NCBI GenBank assembly: GCA_025450095.1 | Contig: JANWID010000118.1 | Span: 1 to 16,888 of the forward strand | DNA length: 16,888 nt | Direction: 5' to 3' | DNA from: Bacteroidia bacterium | GTDB lineage: Bacteria; Bacteroidota; Bacteroidia; AKYH767-A; OLB10 | Shown here: one piece after another, positions 1 through 7,639 of the stretch | How the letters are laid out: the number at the start of each line of letters is the position of its first letter | Position numbering within the stretch: the stretch's first letter is position 1 | Notes under the pieces: model-generated | Seen by the model: the letters and a program-made list of their open reading frames with translations, nothing else | Database searches by the model: none | Told to the model about the DNA's origin: nothing | Program-made: the position numbers and the translations under genes

Positions 1-986
1 ACTGAAATAAAATGATTGTTATGAGTAATGTAAATTTTTTGATCAGGTCCGATTTGAGCACCACCGCCGGCTCCCTGCACGATAATTCCTATCGTATCTC
101 GGGAAGCAAAAATAGCAGCCTGGGTAGGCAAGGTTATATCGAATTGATAGATTGGTGTTGAGCCCAGAGTTGTTATCCACGGTAAAACATATAATTTGCT
201 TCCATCCGGTGAAAACTCAAGTGAATAAACTCCATAATTGTTCAGCGGCGGGAAAATCATTTCATTTGTTAAAGTTCCAGTGATACAATCAAAATCATAT
301 AACCCAAATGAATTTGAAGGATGAATCAACCCGGCAGCAATTTTATTTCCTATAGGAGATGCCTTTAAATATCCCGTCACAAAGCCAAAGGCCGATGGCC
401 CGTTTGGAGTAATAATCGGATTATTTACCCCTAACGTATCAACAAGAAAGGAATAGAAATTATCATTCGTATCGTGAGTTATAATCCACACTTCTGAAGA
501 TCCGATTTTATTTATAGCGACACACTTTTCTGACCAGGGTGAAGCTCCGAGTTGTATATTTTTTGACGTAACCGCTCCATTCAGGGAATCAAGCAACATA
601 TTTACAATAGAATAACAAAAACTACCTGTACCATTTTCACCACAGGTAAAAATATAGTATTCGTTATCATTTCCAGGTACGGGAACAATGGTTGCAGACT
701 GGGTAGCAGAGTATCCTCCCAGAAGTCCGGTACCATTCAACATAACCTGGTGATTCCGGTTCCAAACAGTAATACCATCCGTGTAAAATAATAGCATTCC
801 ACTGGTATCAGCAATGGAAGCTACACCTTCCCATTGCCATGTTTGTCCATTTGTTAGTATTACTGGTGATCCGGAATTAAAATCCAATCCACCATGCTTT
901 CCGAAATACCATATATTATTTTCGTTTTGTGCAAATAAGGAAGAGAAAATTAAAACCAGTTCAATAGTTATTAGAATTTTTTTCAT
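1..986 (-). CDS. Secreted WD40/propeller-like protein, C-terminus cut by window edge
   Basis: Read on the minus strand from an ATG at 986, this frame stays open to the left edge, giving about 328 residues with no stop. Residues 1-20 form a signal peptide ending SSLFA-Q, so the product is exported. The mature protein begins with a NxIWYFGxxGGLDFNSGSPV segment, and later shows FSPDGSKLYV and GPDQKIYI. These are hallmarks of a Bacteroidota family of large secreted proteins with a WD40-like beta-propeller at the N-terminus. Members often continue into PKD domains and a T9SS or gliding-associated C-terminal domain, but that part lies outside the window and is only inferred. The role is unknown; surface adhesion or a scaffold function would fit. 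It is transcribed in the same direction as the membrane-protein genes to its right. Confidence 0.85.
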   Translation of the reverse strand, partial: MKKILITIELVLIFSSLFAQNENNIWYFGKHGGLDFNSGSPVILTNGQTWQWEGVASIADTSGMLLFYTDGITVWNRNHQVMLNGTGLLGGYSATQSATIVPVPGNDNEYYIFTCGENGTGSFCYSIVNMLLDSLNGAVTSKNIQLGASPWSEKCVAINKIGSSEVWIITHDTNDNFYSFLVDTLGVNNPIITPNGPSAFGFVTGYLKASPIGNKIAAGLIHPSNSFGLYDFDCITGTLTNEMIFPPLNNYGVYSLEFSPDGSKLYVLPWITTLGSTPIYQFDITLPTQAAIFASRDTIGIIVQGAGGGAQIGPDQKIYITHNNHFIS

Positions 987-1069
987 AATAGATCTCGATT
1001 TGTGTTGCATATCAAACAGAAAAGATTACTAGCCCGGCAGTCTGTTAGCTATCCGGCCCAAGGAAAGTT

Positions 1070-1336
1070 TCAGGGATCCAATGTGGATTTATTCTTATCA
1101 TAATCCCAGCCGCCATAGCTCTTTGTCCACCCTTTTGTCTTAAACCTGTACCAAAAATGTACTAACAAACTCAAAATAAGTACAATTGTCAAAATAATCC
1201 AAAATAAATTACTACCCCAATAGAAGTAAATAAAACTTCCTAACACAACATACTTCATAATCCTTAACCATACCGGCTGGGAATTCTTTGAGAATGCAAC
1301 CTCAAATTCGCGCCGTAGGGTTTTAGATAATTTCAC
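1070..1336 (-). CDS. Small integral membrane protein, unknown function
   Basis: This 88-residue protein starts at a GTG codon at 1336, with a purine-rich GGAAGA directly before it; no better in-frame ATG lies upstream. It has a basic N-terminal segment (KTLRREFEVAFSK), two hydrophobic segments at about residues 26-40 and 43-62, and a charged Trp/Gly/Asp-rich tail (KSYGGWDYDKNK). The two close-spaced segments suggest a helical hairpin in the inner membrane with both ends in the cytoplasm. Small proteins of this shape recur in Bacteroidota, but I do not know a function. It follows the 133-residue membrane protein gene by about 58 bases on the same strand, so the two may be co-transcribed. Confidence 0.7.
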   Translation of the reverse strand: MKLSKTLRREFEVAFSKNSQPVWLRIMKYVVLGSFIYFYWGSNLFWIILTIVLILSLLVHFWYRFKTKGWTKSYGGWDYDKNKSTLDP

Positions 1337-1394
1337 TCTTCCAATTTTTAAATAAGTGTATCAACAGTCCAATTATACCTAAAAAGTTACAATT

Positions 1395-1796
1395 TCATTT
1401 CCATCTGTCTCCACGCATCATAACGTAGTTCACCCACACGTACCGCCAGGGAATCACAAGCGGCACAATAATTCCCATTAAGCAATCGCGTGTCGTTTCC
1501 ATATTCACGGCATCCATTTGACCTGAAGACCACAACGGAAGCGCAACAGCAAGTAACCAAATAGACTTCCAGATTAGTTCCATGAAAAGCACCGGCAACA
1601 TTTTCAGCGGATAGCGAATTCCCAAATATGCCAATACTGAGATTGCCCCCAGCAAGCTACAACCCACTCCATGCCAGAGTGACCACGGTGTAGGGTGGTT
1701 GATTATTTGCGGCCATATTGTGAATGTCAGCCCTACCGATATGATCAGGTAAATTACCCGCAGCAGGTACAGACGCAATGTTGATACATCGTTCAT
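1395..1796 (-). CDS. Four-helix integral membrane protein, unknown function
   Basis: The 133-residue product begins at an ATG. It has four hydrophobic segments at about residues 10-30, 42-60, 65-90 and 104-124, so it is a polytopic inner-membrane protein with almost no soluble part. Recognisable features are the N-terminal VSTLRLYLLR, the central LGIRYPLKMLPVLFMELIWKS and the C-terminal PLVIPWRYVWVNYV. I recall a widespread family with this pattern in Bacteroidota and Proteobacteria, usually annotated only as hypothetical. There are no charged residues inside the helices that would point to a transporter. It lies between two other small membrane-protein genes on the same strand. Its function is unknown. 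Confidence 0.78.
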   Translation of the reverse strand: MNDVSTLRLYLLRVIYLIISVGLTFTIWPQIINHPTPWSLWHGVGCSLLGAISVLAYLGIRYPLKMLPVLFMELIWKSIWLLAVALPLWSSGQMDAVNMETTRDCLMGIIVPLVIPWRYVWVNYVMMRGDRWK

Positions 1797-1902
1797 TTAA
1801 TGATTTAATTTAAGATGATTACTTGACACATCGAAGTTAGAACAATATCCGAAAATGCAAAACCGCTGCTAGTGGTAGATCCTATATTATAGTTTCGTTG
1901 CA

Positions 1903-2202
1903 TTAAAGAGTCTGTTGATTTATAAGAATATCATAGAACATAAACAAAATCACCAGTCCGGAACAAATAAGAATGTAGTTCAGGACGTTGTTGTATTCCT
2001 TAAATTTAAATATTCTTATGCTACCCAAAATTGGCAAAAGCAACATCATAGCTAAAGAGTAATATGGTAAAATATTTCTGTCGCTATCAATATTTCGAAA
2101 AACAGTTGTGCCGGTAAAATAATCACTAGCAACCAAAAAAAGAGGAATTGAAAGAATTAAAGTAAACAACTGAAGTAACAGACGCGGAGTTAATACTTTC
2201 AT
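1903..2202 (-). CDS. Small three-helix membrane protein, unknown function
   Basis: This 99-residue protein starts at an ATG at 2202. Three hydrophobic segments are visible at about residues 8-26, 46-62 and 73-93. They are separated by a short polar loop (FTGTTVFRNIDSDRNI) and a basic loop (IRIFKFKEYNN). The basic loop between segments 2 and 3 would favour a cytoplasmic position. I do not recognise the family, and no catalytic or binding motif is visible. It lies between the 133-residue membrane protein and the single-anchor protein on the same strand, with gaps of about 106 and 90 bases. That is wide for a tight operon but compatible with co-transcription. Confidence 0.65.
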   Translation of the reverse strand: MKVLTPRLLLQLFTLILSIPLFLVASDYFTGTTVFRNIDSDRNILPYYSLAMMLLLPILGSIRIFKFKEYNNVLNYILICSGLVILFMFYDILINQQTL

Positions 2203-2292
2203 AGATCTGCTTTTTCAAACATTTGTATCCCTAAATAAATTGATATCATTCTCTAATATCGTATTCGTAAACGCTATTCTTGCAGATTTAAT

Positions 2293-3075
2293 TTATTCTA
2301 AATGATATTCCTTTCTAAGAATTTCCAGAAGCTTATGATTGACGCTGGTATACCTGGCGTATTGTGCCATCCTGGTTGAATGAAGCATTAACAGGTAATA
2401 GGAGGCAATGTTTTCGGCTTCCTTTCTGTCAAATTTATCAACGTTGGGAATTTTTCCATTTACTGGTACTTCCAGATTTTGAAGCATTGCATCGGTGAAT
2501 TCAATTTCTCCATTTTTTGTTAACGCATTAAGCCAGTCGAAATCATAATATTTTAATGAGAATGGCCTGATGTAGATTTCCACCATAGTGTATTCACGCT
2601 CATTCCGGGCCCTGATATTTGCAATCGCTACACCCAATTCACCAACGGCGGCCTGCAGCTCTGCGCTTTTAAAATAACGCAGTTCGCCGGAGTTCTTCAG
2701 TTGGTTAAGAATGCCGTCCTCAGGTTCAAACAAAATTCTTCCTGTTTGAAGGAATGCCCAGGAGAAGGCCCGGTAAAAGCGGTTGCTGAGTGTTGTTAAA
2801 TTGCTATCCTTTACGTAGGAGATAAAATAAGAGCATTCGCTTTCCTTTATCTTCCTGACTGCAATCATTTGCTGAATTGCAATGGAGTCAGCAAGTATTT
2901 CCTTATATAAGTTTTTAGCCAGGACTTCTGCTCTTTCATTTTCCACCCTCCGTTCCCGGATGTTCTCTGCCAGAAATCCACAATAGACAGCAAGAAACAA
3001 CATCAAAAAATCAAAGAAATAATGCTTCCAACCTTTACCAGATGTTCGGTGATTATGAGGAACTTCGATTTCCAT
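2293..3075 (-). CDS. Single-anchor membrane protein, Bacteroidota hypothetical
   Basis: The 260-residue product starts at an ATG at 3075. It has a short polar N-terminus, then WKHYFFDFLMLFLAVYCGFLAENIRERR at about residues 16-43. This forms one transmembrane helix followed directly by a charged, probably coiled-coil segment. The rest is soluble and largely alpha-helical, with many Arg, Glu and Tyr. The 'YFFDFLMLFLAVYCGFLAE' signature is frequent in Chitinophagaceae and related genomes in proteins annotated as hypothetical; this is recall, not a search. No enzyme motif is visible. The gene is divergent from the T9SS exoprotein gene across a 318-base intergenic region that holds the ATTGAA repeat array. 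The array could therefore affect this gene as well. Confidence 0.75.
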   Translation of the reverse strand: MEIEVPHNHRTSGKGWKHYFFDFLMLFLAVYCGFLAENIRERRVENERAEVLAKNLYKEILADSIAIQQMIAVRKIKESECSYFISYVKDSNLTTLSNRFYRAFSWAFLQTGRILFEPEDGILNQLKNSGELRYFKSAELQAAVGELGVAIANIRARNEREYTMVEIYIRPFSLKYYDFDWLNALTKNGEIEFTDAMLQNLEVPVNGKIPNVDKFDRKEAENIASYYLLMLHSTRMAQYARYTSVNHKLLEILRKEYHLE

Positions 3076-3181
3076 TTATGAATTGTCAAATTCAATACCT
3101 GTACAATTAGTTTCTAAAGTTACAGGTTTCTCGTCAAAATACACATTCACTACTTCAAAACATCTGGCCGTTAATCCTCCT

Positions 3182-3327
3182 ATTGAATAACTATTGAATC
3201 CCTATTGAATAACCATTGAATCCTCTATTGAATAACCATTGAACCCTATATTGAATAACCATTGAATCCTCCATTGAATAACCATTGAATCCCTATTGAA
3301 TCCCTATTGAATAACCATTGAATCCCC
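3182..3327 (+). repeat. 13-copy 11-12 bp tandem repeat array (ATTGAA units)
   Basis: Thirteen copies of ATTGAA start at 3182, 3193, 3204, 3215, 3227, 3238, 3250, 3261, 3273, 3284, 3295, 3306 and 3317, always 11 or 12 bases apart. Two unit types alternate: ATTGAATAACC (six copies, the first ending in T) and ATTGAA(T/C)CC plus two or three bases (seven copies). One short unit is duplicated at 3284/3295. The array is non-coding, because TAA stops recur and the period is not a multiple of three. The spacing is close to one DNA helical turn, so all copies lie on nearly the same face. It ends 13 bases before a plausible -33 element of the promoter at 3341-3372. The 105 bases to its left (3076-3180) hold nothing else recognisable. 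Confidence 0.93.
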
Positions 3328-3340
3328 TGGTCAGCGTAGC

Positions 3341-3372
3341 TTTGAAATATCATCGTAAAAATATTACCTTTA
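3341..3372 (+). promoter_or_regulatory. Putative Bacteroidota-type promoter of the T9SS gene at 3394
   Basis: TTTG at 3341-3344 and TACCTTTA at 3365-3372 are separated by 20 bases. This resembles the Bacteroidota primary-sigma consensus (TTTG, about 19-21 bases, TAnnTTTG) with one mismatch in the last base of the -7 element. Transcription would start near 3379, about 15 bases before the ATG at 3394. It lies directly downstream of the ATTGAA array. Confidence 0.5.
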
Positions 3373-3393
3373 TAAAAAATAAATCTTTTCACA

Positions 3394-5025
3394 ATGAAAG
3401 CAACTATTCTTCTAACCTTCCTTTTACTGGTATTTCATTTTTCCATATCCCAGACTTCCTTACAATTCAGCGGGCCTTTCCCTGCCGGGTACTATCATGC
3501 CAGCGGTGGTGTACTGGTTTACACGATTGAAACGAAAGACGGGAACCTGCTCACCATGGTAAATGGCGGCCTTATAGGCTCAGGAACCAATCATATTCTT
3601 AATCTTACGAAAAGAGATGATTCCGGGATCGTATTGTGGTCATATAACTATAGCTTCATTAATAATGGTAACTACATAACCGGAATGGAAGAGCTCCCGG
3701 ACAGCGGATTTATGTTTTCGGGTATTTCAGCTGGACAGAGTATTTTTTTCAGGTTAGATAAATCTGGCACTATTCAGTATGCAAAATGCTTTGGGAATAT
3801 TCTGCCAAACGGCCAGTTTTATGCAACCGGTGATGTACAATTGCTGAACGATAGTGTAATGCTTATCAGCGGAGAAGGTCAATTTAGCTTCTTGCGGACC
3901 TTTGGATATGTTACACTGGATCTGCAGGGAAATATTCTGAATCAGAATTTTTATCACACCTCGCCGGATTCTGCTGGGAACGCTGATACAGCATCTGTAA
4001 GAGCGGGTAGTATTATTCCAAGTATCGATGGCGGATATTTATTGGTTTATCCTATTGAATATTATACCGTAAATGGTCCACTCTGGACCATCATCAAATA
4101 CGGTTTTCGTCTTACAAAGACTGATGCCTCTGGAAATATCCTATGGGCACATGAATACTCGGATGGGATTCATGGTTTTGATTCCAACCCGATTCCCGTA
4201 CAAATACTGGAAATGAGTGATAGCACCATCATCATCTCTACTGAATGTTCCGCGTTAAACGGAACTTTTGACCGTAAAACGATGCTTGCACGAATGGATG
4301 CATCCGGAAATATTATCTGGGCTAATAAGCTGGATCAATTTATACGGAATGTTCAGCTATTTAAAGAAGGTCCGTCAGGCTTTATTGTAACAGGAATGTA
4401 TTACAATCAATTTGCTGACTATATAAATGTCCGTTATGAATTTGACACGAATTGTAATCTTATGCAATCGTCAGCAATTGACGAAACACAGTTGTTTCTG
4501 AGCTGGGAAAGCATGAATTCTCGCACCACAAACAATTCTTTTATCTCCACTGTACTTGATAATACAGGGGCTACCTACTTTGTTGTAAAATCATTAATGC
4601 AGGATACTACACTTTGTGATAATGCCACTGCTCCACTTTTTACGACCACTCCTCTTACTTTTAATGTAGAAGATGGAGCATCTTTATATAATACTTCATT
4701 AGTTACAACACCTATAGTCATAAACCAGGTCATAAATCCTACCCTTAACACGGTTTATTGTACAGTTAGTGCAATGGATGACTTGGCAGGCTCCAACGAA
4801 AGCATCGCTGCGGTTCCGAACCCCGTGAGTGATTTCCTCACTATTAAAAGTACTTCTGAATTACCAGCAACTATAATTCTGTCCGATGTATCGGGAAGAA
4901 TCATTTTTTCTTCCGAAGAAACACTCCCTGCACAAATAAATATGAGTGGGTTCCATTCCGGATATTACTTCTGTAAAATATTCAACAGCTACGTAACGCG
5001 GACTTTTAAAGTTATAAAAAAATAA
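3394..5025 (+). CDS. Secreted T9SS type A sorting-domain protein with propeller-like repeats
   Basis: The 543-residue protein starts at an ATG with a clear signal peptide (residues 1-19, cleavage SIS-Q). The body carries repeats of the form LTKxDxSGxILW, for example TKRDDSGIVLWSYNY, RLDKSGTIQYAKCF, TKTDASGNILWAHEY and ARMDASGNIIWANKL. This resembles the beta-strand repeats of secreted Bacteroidota propeller-like proteins. Residues about 472-543 (AVPNPVSDFLTIK ... SGYYFCKIFN ... TFKVIKK) form a type A T9SS C-terminal sorting domain, so the product should cross the outer membrane and be anchored or released. No catalytic motif is seen; the substrate or binding partner is unknown. It is preceded by the ATTGAA array and a promoter, and its stop lies only 16 bases from the convergent lipoprotein gene. 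Confidence 0.88.
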   Translation: MKATILLTFLLLVFHFSISQTSLQFSGPFPAGYYHASGGVLVYTIETKDGNLLTMVNGGLIGSGTNHILNLTKRDDSGIVLWSYNYSFINNGNYITGMEELPDSGFMFSGISAGQSIFFRLDKSGTIQYAKCFGNILPNGQFYATGDVQLLNDSVMLISGEGQFSFLRTFGYVTLDLQGNILNQNFYHTSPDSAGNADTASVRAGSIIPSIDGGYLLVYPIEYYTVNGPLWTIIKYGFRLTKTDASGNILWAHEYSDGIHGFDSNPIPVQILEMSDSTIIISTECSALNGTFDRKTMLARMDASGNIIWANKLDQFIRNVQLFKEGPSGFIVTGMYYNQFADYINVRYEFDTNCNLMQSSAIDETQLFLSWESMNSRTTNNSFISTVLDNTGATYFVVKSLMQDTTLCDNATAPLFTTTPLTFNVEDGASLYNTSLVTTPIVINQVINPTLNTVYCTVSAMDDLAGSNESIAAVPNPVSDFLTIKSTSELPATIILSDVSGRIIFSSEETLPAQINMSGFHSGYYFCKIFNSYVTRTFKVIKK

Positions 5026-5041
5026 CAGGTTTTTGTTCGTA

Positions 5042-6142
5042 TCAGTTGACACAATCTTCCCAATAAATGAATCTCATATTTTTATCGAACGTGTACGCGT
5101 ATGCCGTTTCCGTGTTTTCAATTCTGATCGTGTAGCAATCCTTGCCTTTTTCTTTCCATTTCTTTTCCAGAATAATTTTATCACCGAGGTAATTTACTGT
5201 TTTCGATAACTTTACTTTTTTTGAATTGACAAACATTTTAGGGTGAAAAATCAACCTGGGTTTTGCATCCACTTCATAAAGAGAATCATTTCTATAAATA
5301 AAAACCGTTTCATGCATTCCGGATACGGTAATACTGCCATCATTGAGTATTTCCTTAATGTAAAGAGTTTTGCCGTATCTTGTGTCTGCCAAATGTTTAT
5401 CCAGCTCTGATATATCCTGAGTCCAATTAAATGCTTCCGTCCAGATTTTAATGGTGTCTCCTACTTGTTTTTTAAGAAATGGTACTGAATCACAATTGTA
5501 ATGGACAATAAATCCATTGTGATTTTTTATTTCTCTTAACTTTACTTTTTTCGAACTTAATAATTCTATGGTTTTTTGCTTTGCTTCATTGCCTTTATAA
5601 ACTGTAACTCCGTAATCCCATAGAGATGGAATAGCTTCCCACTCTTCTCTATTTTCATTGCTCAATACAATATCCACTTCATTCTTCCAGTAGTCTTTGT
5701 ACATCTTTATCTGATCTTCCAACTGTATTGGCTTTGCGTTCAGGTAGCGGTGATACGAAGTCAATAATATCGCTGCCATATCTTCCGGGTGGAAAATACC
5801 TTTACTCCAGAAGAAATCTACAAGGCAAGTCCTTGACCACAAACCATAATTATTCCTCAGCCACATTCCAGTACTATGGTTGATGCTTGCCAGGTTGGTA
5901 TCCGGAATTTCCTTAAAGTTAAACGTAGTGCTGTCGCCCCAGGTATTAAAGAAAACAATAATCACAGAATCAGGCGTACATGGATATTTGACGTTTGATG
6001 AATCCCTGCCAATCCATTTGCCCTGCCATTTTAATTTACCGAAAGTGTAATTAATTTCTTCCGGAGCAACTTTTTTTACATTGTCATTGGAGCATCCAAG
6101 CAACAGGAAAATTAAATTCAAAATTACTAAGATGCACTTCAT
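5042..6142 (-). CDS. DUF6794-like lipoprotein
   Basis: The open frame extends to 6208, but I place the start at the ATG at 6142. From there the protein begins MKCILVILNLIFLLLGC, a textbook lipoprotein signal with lipobox LLGC and lipidated Cys17. The 22 extra upstream residues are polar and would hide it. The resulting 366-residue protein is probably attached to the outer or inner membrane. Residues about 92-152 (GMWLRNNYGLW ... GIFHPEDMAAILLTSYHRYLN ... LEDQIKMYKDYW) closely match what I remember of DUF6794. The residues after Cys (SNDNVKK) are not a strong acidic surface-export signal. The C-terminal half has beta-strand character and no known motif. The function is unknown. It converges on the T9SS gene with 16 bases between stops and no obvious hairpin terminator there. 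Confidence 0.8.
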   Translation of the reverse strand: MKCILVILNLIFLLLGCSNDNVKKVAPEEINYTFGKLKWQGKWIGRDSSNVKYPCTPDSVIIVFFNTWGDSTTFNFKEIPDTNLASINHSTGMWLRNNYGLWSRTCLVDFFWSKGIFHPEDMAAILLTSYHRYLNAKPIQLEDQIKMYKDYWKNEVDIVLSNENREEWEAIPSLWDYGVTVYKGNEAKQKTIELLSSKKVKLREIKNHNGFIVHYNCDSVPFLKKQVGDTIKIWTEAFNWTQDISELDKHLADTRYGKTLYIKEILNDGSITVSGMHETVFIYRNDSLYEVDAKPRLIFHPKMFVNSKKVKLSKTVNYLGDKIILEKKWKEKGKDCYTIRIENTETAYAYTFDKNMRFIYWEDCVN

Positions 6143-6271
6143 AAATGTCTGCTGACGATTTCCAGTTTGCCGAAGGCCGGGCTCTTGCTCCTTAACGATT
6201 TTATTCAACAGATTATTATAGTCTATTAGTGACGCCCCAACGGTTAAGCCAAATACAGTCGCAAAATGTTG

Positions 6272-6691
6272 TTAAGACGCAACAGCCTGTCTTCCTTTCG
6301 TTAATTTAAATCCTAAGTAGCTACCCAGAAATTTTGCTGCATTGGCAAGAATGAAAATTAAAATAAAATCCGACCAATCTTCTAACCCTGCCAGTAATAA
6401 AACCGTTATATCCAATAATACATATGTAAGGGGGAAAAGAATTACTAATTTGAATAAATCCTGATATTCTTTTTTCTTCCAATATCTTGCGACAAGAAAG
6501 AAAACAATAAACCCGAAAATACCTGAAATATAAGGTGCAGAAACTTTGGCGTGTGCATCATAAACACTGACTTCATGCCCGGGATTTATGACATATGAAT
6601 AAAATGCAACTTCAAGGATTGAAATAATAACTAATGTTATCATAGTCAGTATTGCCAATCCTATTAATTTTAAGATGCGATATTGTTTCAT
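6272..6691 (-). CDS. Four-helix integral membrane protein, unknown function
   Basis: The 139-residue product starts at an ATG at 6691 with a basic MKQYRILK. Hydrophobic segments lie at about residues 8-33, 52-70, 79-102 and 107-128, so it is a polytopic inner-membrane protein. The segment HAKVSAPYISGIFGFIVFFLVARYWKKK and the tail WSDFILIFILANAAKFLGSYLGFKLTKG are reminiscent of a conserved Bacteroidota hypothetical family, from recall only. No active-site residues are evident. It lies about 129 bases upstream of the lipoprotein start on the same strand, with an imperfect -7-like TGTATTTG in between. The lipoprotein may therefore have its own promoter. Confidence 0.75.
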   Translation of the reverse strand: MKQYRILKLIGLAILTMITLVIISILEVAFYSYVINPGHEVSVYDAHAKVSAPYISGIFGFIVFFLVARYWKKKEYQDLFKLVILFPLTYVLLDITVLLLAGLEDWSDFILIFILANAAKFLGSYLGFKLTKGRQAVAS

Positions 6692-6799
6692 GTCTATTTA
6701 TTAAATTGCCAACTGATGTATTGTGGTATTATAGCGGTTATCATTCCTGCAGTTGCCGCATGATGAGTTCGAACTTATAAGTTGAGCACAGCAAACGTA

Positions 6800-7435
6800 T
6801 TACTTTAATAATTCTGTGTTAAATTCAGCTTCTAATTTTTCTCTATAACTTATAGCATTGTTGTTGCAATATCCAATAGCCAAGTTAATAAGTTTAAGAT
6901 GGTCATGAATGTTTTTTTCATTAAAAAAGTGAAAACTTTTTGCTGCAGAAAAGATAATCCTTAAATGGTTCGTATCTTTATTAATCAATAGTGTTAATGG
7001 ATAATCTTCATAATTTGAATGGTCTTCATGAGCAACATACTGGTTTCTTATCGAAATTATTTCTTTATGGAGGCTCAGAAGTGTTTTATTATTTTCAATA
7101 ACTCTTTCAACATTTATATTTTTTCTTCCGTTACTATTTAAAAAACATCTTCCGTAAGACATTATATAGGCAAAACTTAAACTTTGCATTGCTATTCTTT
7201 CGCTTAACCTTTCTTTTTCTTCAAGATTTTTTGCAACTGGAAAATTTGGTAATAATAATTTAACCTGATCTAAAATATCCAAACAAAAATTTAAATCCAC
7301 ATAGGCTGAATAATATCGTTTGAATTCGATAATATTTTCAAACTCCATTGAAATAATTAATGAATAACCTGGATTACGGGCTAAAGATGATTCAAGAGCA
7401 CCTTTTTTAGATTTTAATGATTTGGCGTTTTTCAT
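6800..7435 (-). CDS. HEPN-like protein (RNxxxAH motif), unknown function
   Basis: The 211-residue protein starts at an ATG at 7435; a later in-frame ATG (residue 30) is possible. It is rich in Lys, Asn, Ile and Leu and predicted to be mostly alpha-helical. Residues 130-136 read RNQYVAH followed by acidic EDHSNYED. This fits the R(N)x4-6H signature of HEPN domains, many of which are RNases in toxin, abortive-infection or CRISPR systems (compare AbiU2-like proteins with 'RdxxxAH'). The helix before the motif (KTLLSLHKEIISIRNQYVAH) also fits. It could instead be a non-catalytic HEPN relative. The gene is AT-rich (about 28% GC in a hand-counted line) and sits next to a putative small RNA and a DUF3800 gene. 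No partner nucleotidyltransferase is present. Confidence 0.6.
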   Translation of the reverse strand: MKNAKSLKSKKGALESSLARNPGYSLIISMEFENIIEFKRYYSAYVDLNFCLDILDQVKLLLPNFPVAKNLEEKERLSERIAMQSLSFAYIMSYGRCFLNSNGRKNINVERVIENNKTLLSLHKEIISIRNQYVAHEDHSNYEDYPLTLLINKDTNHLRIIFSAAKSFHFFNEKNIHDHLKLINLAIGYCNNNAISYREKLEAEFNTELLK

Positions 7436-7627
7436 TTGAATATGTTTCCTCGATTATAAAAATCTCTGTATATGGTTTATGTTTCTATGAAAATATTAAT
7501 TATAAATTTACGTTATTAACAATATGAGGGTGAAAAAAAATATTTTTCGCGGTTTCATTGGCTAAAATGCTGTTTTTTAGATGTTAATAATTTTCAATTT
7601 AAATGTCCATTTAATCATATTTGTAAG
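7436..7627. other. AT-rich intergenic stretch without visible gene
   Basis: This segment between the HEPN-like gene start and the putative small RNA promoter is very AT-rich. I see no open frame with a family signature, no strong hairpin and no clear repeat. It must contain the promoter of the HEPN-like gene on the minus strand, but no good TAnnTTTG match is visible there. Confidence 0.5.
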
Positions 7628-7635
7628 TACTTTTG
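7628..7635 (+). promoter_or_regulatory. Perfect TAnnTTTG -7 element before the putative small RNA
   Basis: TACTTTTG matches all six fixed bases of the Bacteroidota -7 consensus. The expected start, a few bases after the G at 7635, falls at about 7640, where the first structured strand of the putative RNA begins. A convincing -33 TTTG is not visible at the right distance (AATG near 7602-7605 is the nearest), which lowers confidence. Confidence 0.5.
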
Positions 7636-7639
7636 AGTG

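Noticed and set aside
3182..3327. CRISPR-like array
   Set aside because: Units are only 11-12 bp with no unique spacers between them, and no cas genes are nearby. It is a tandem repeat.
6225..6290. Integron attC-like boxes (CCCCAAC and GTTAAGC)
   Set aside because: The boxes are adjacent rather than 50-100 bases apart, do not form the expected imperfect hairpin, and no integrase is present.
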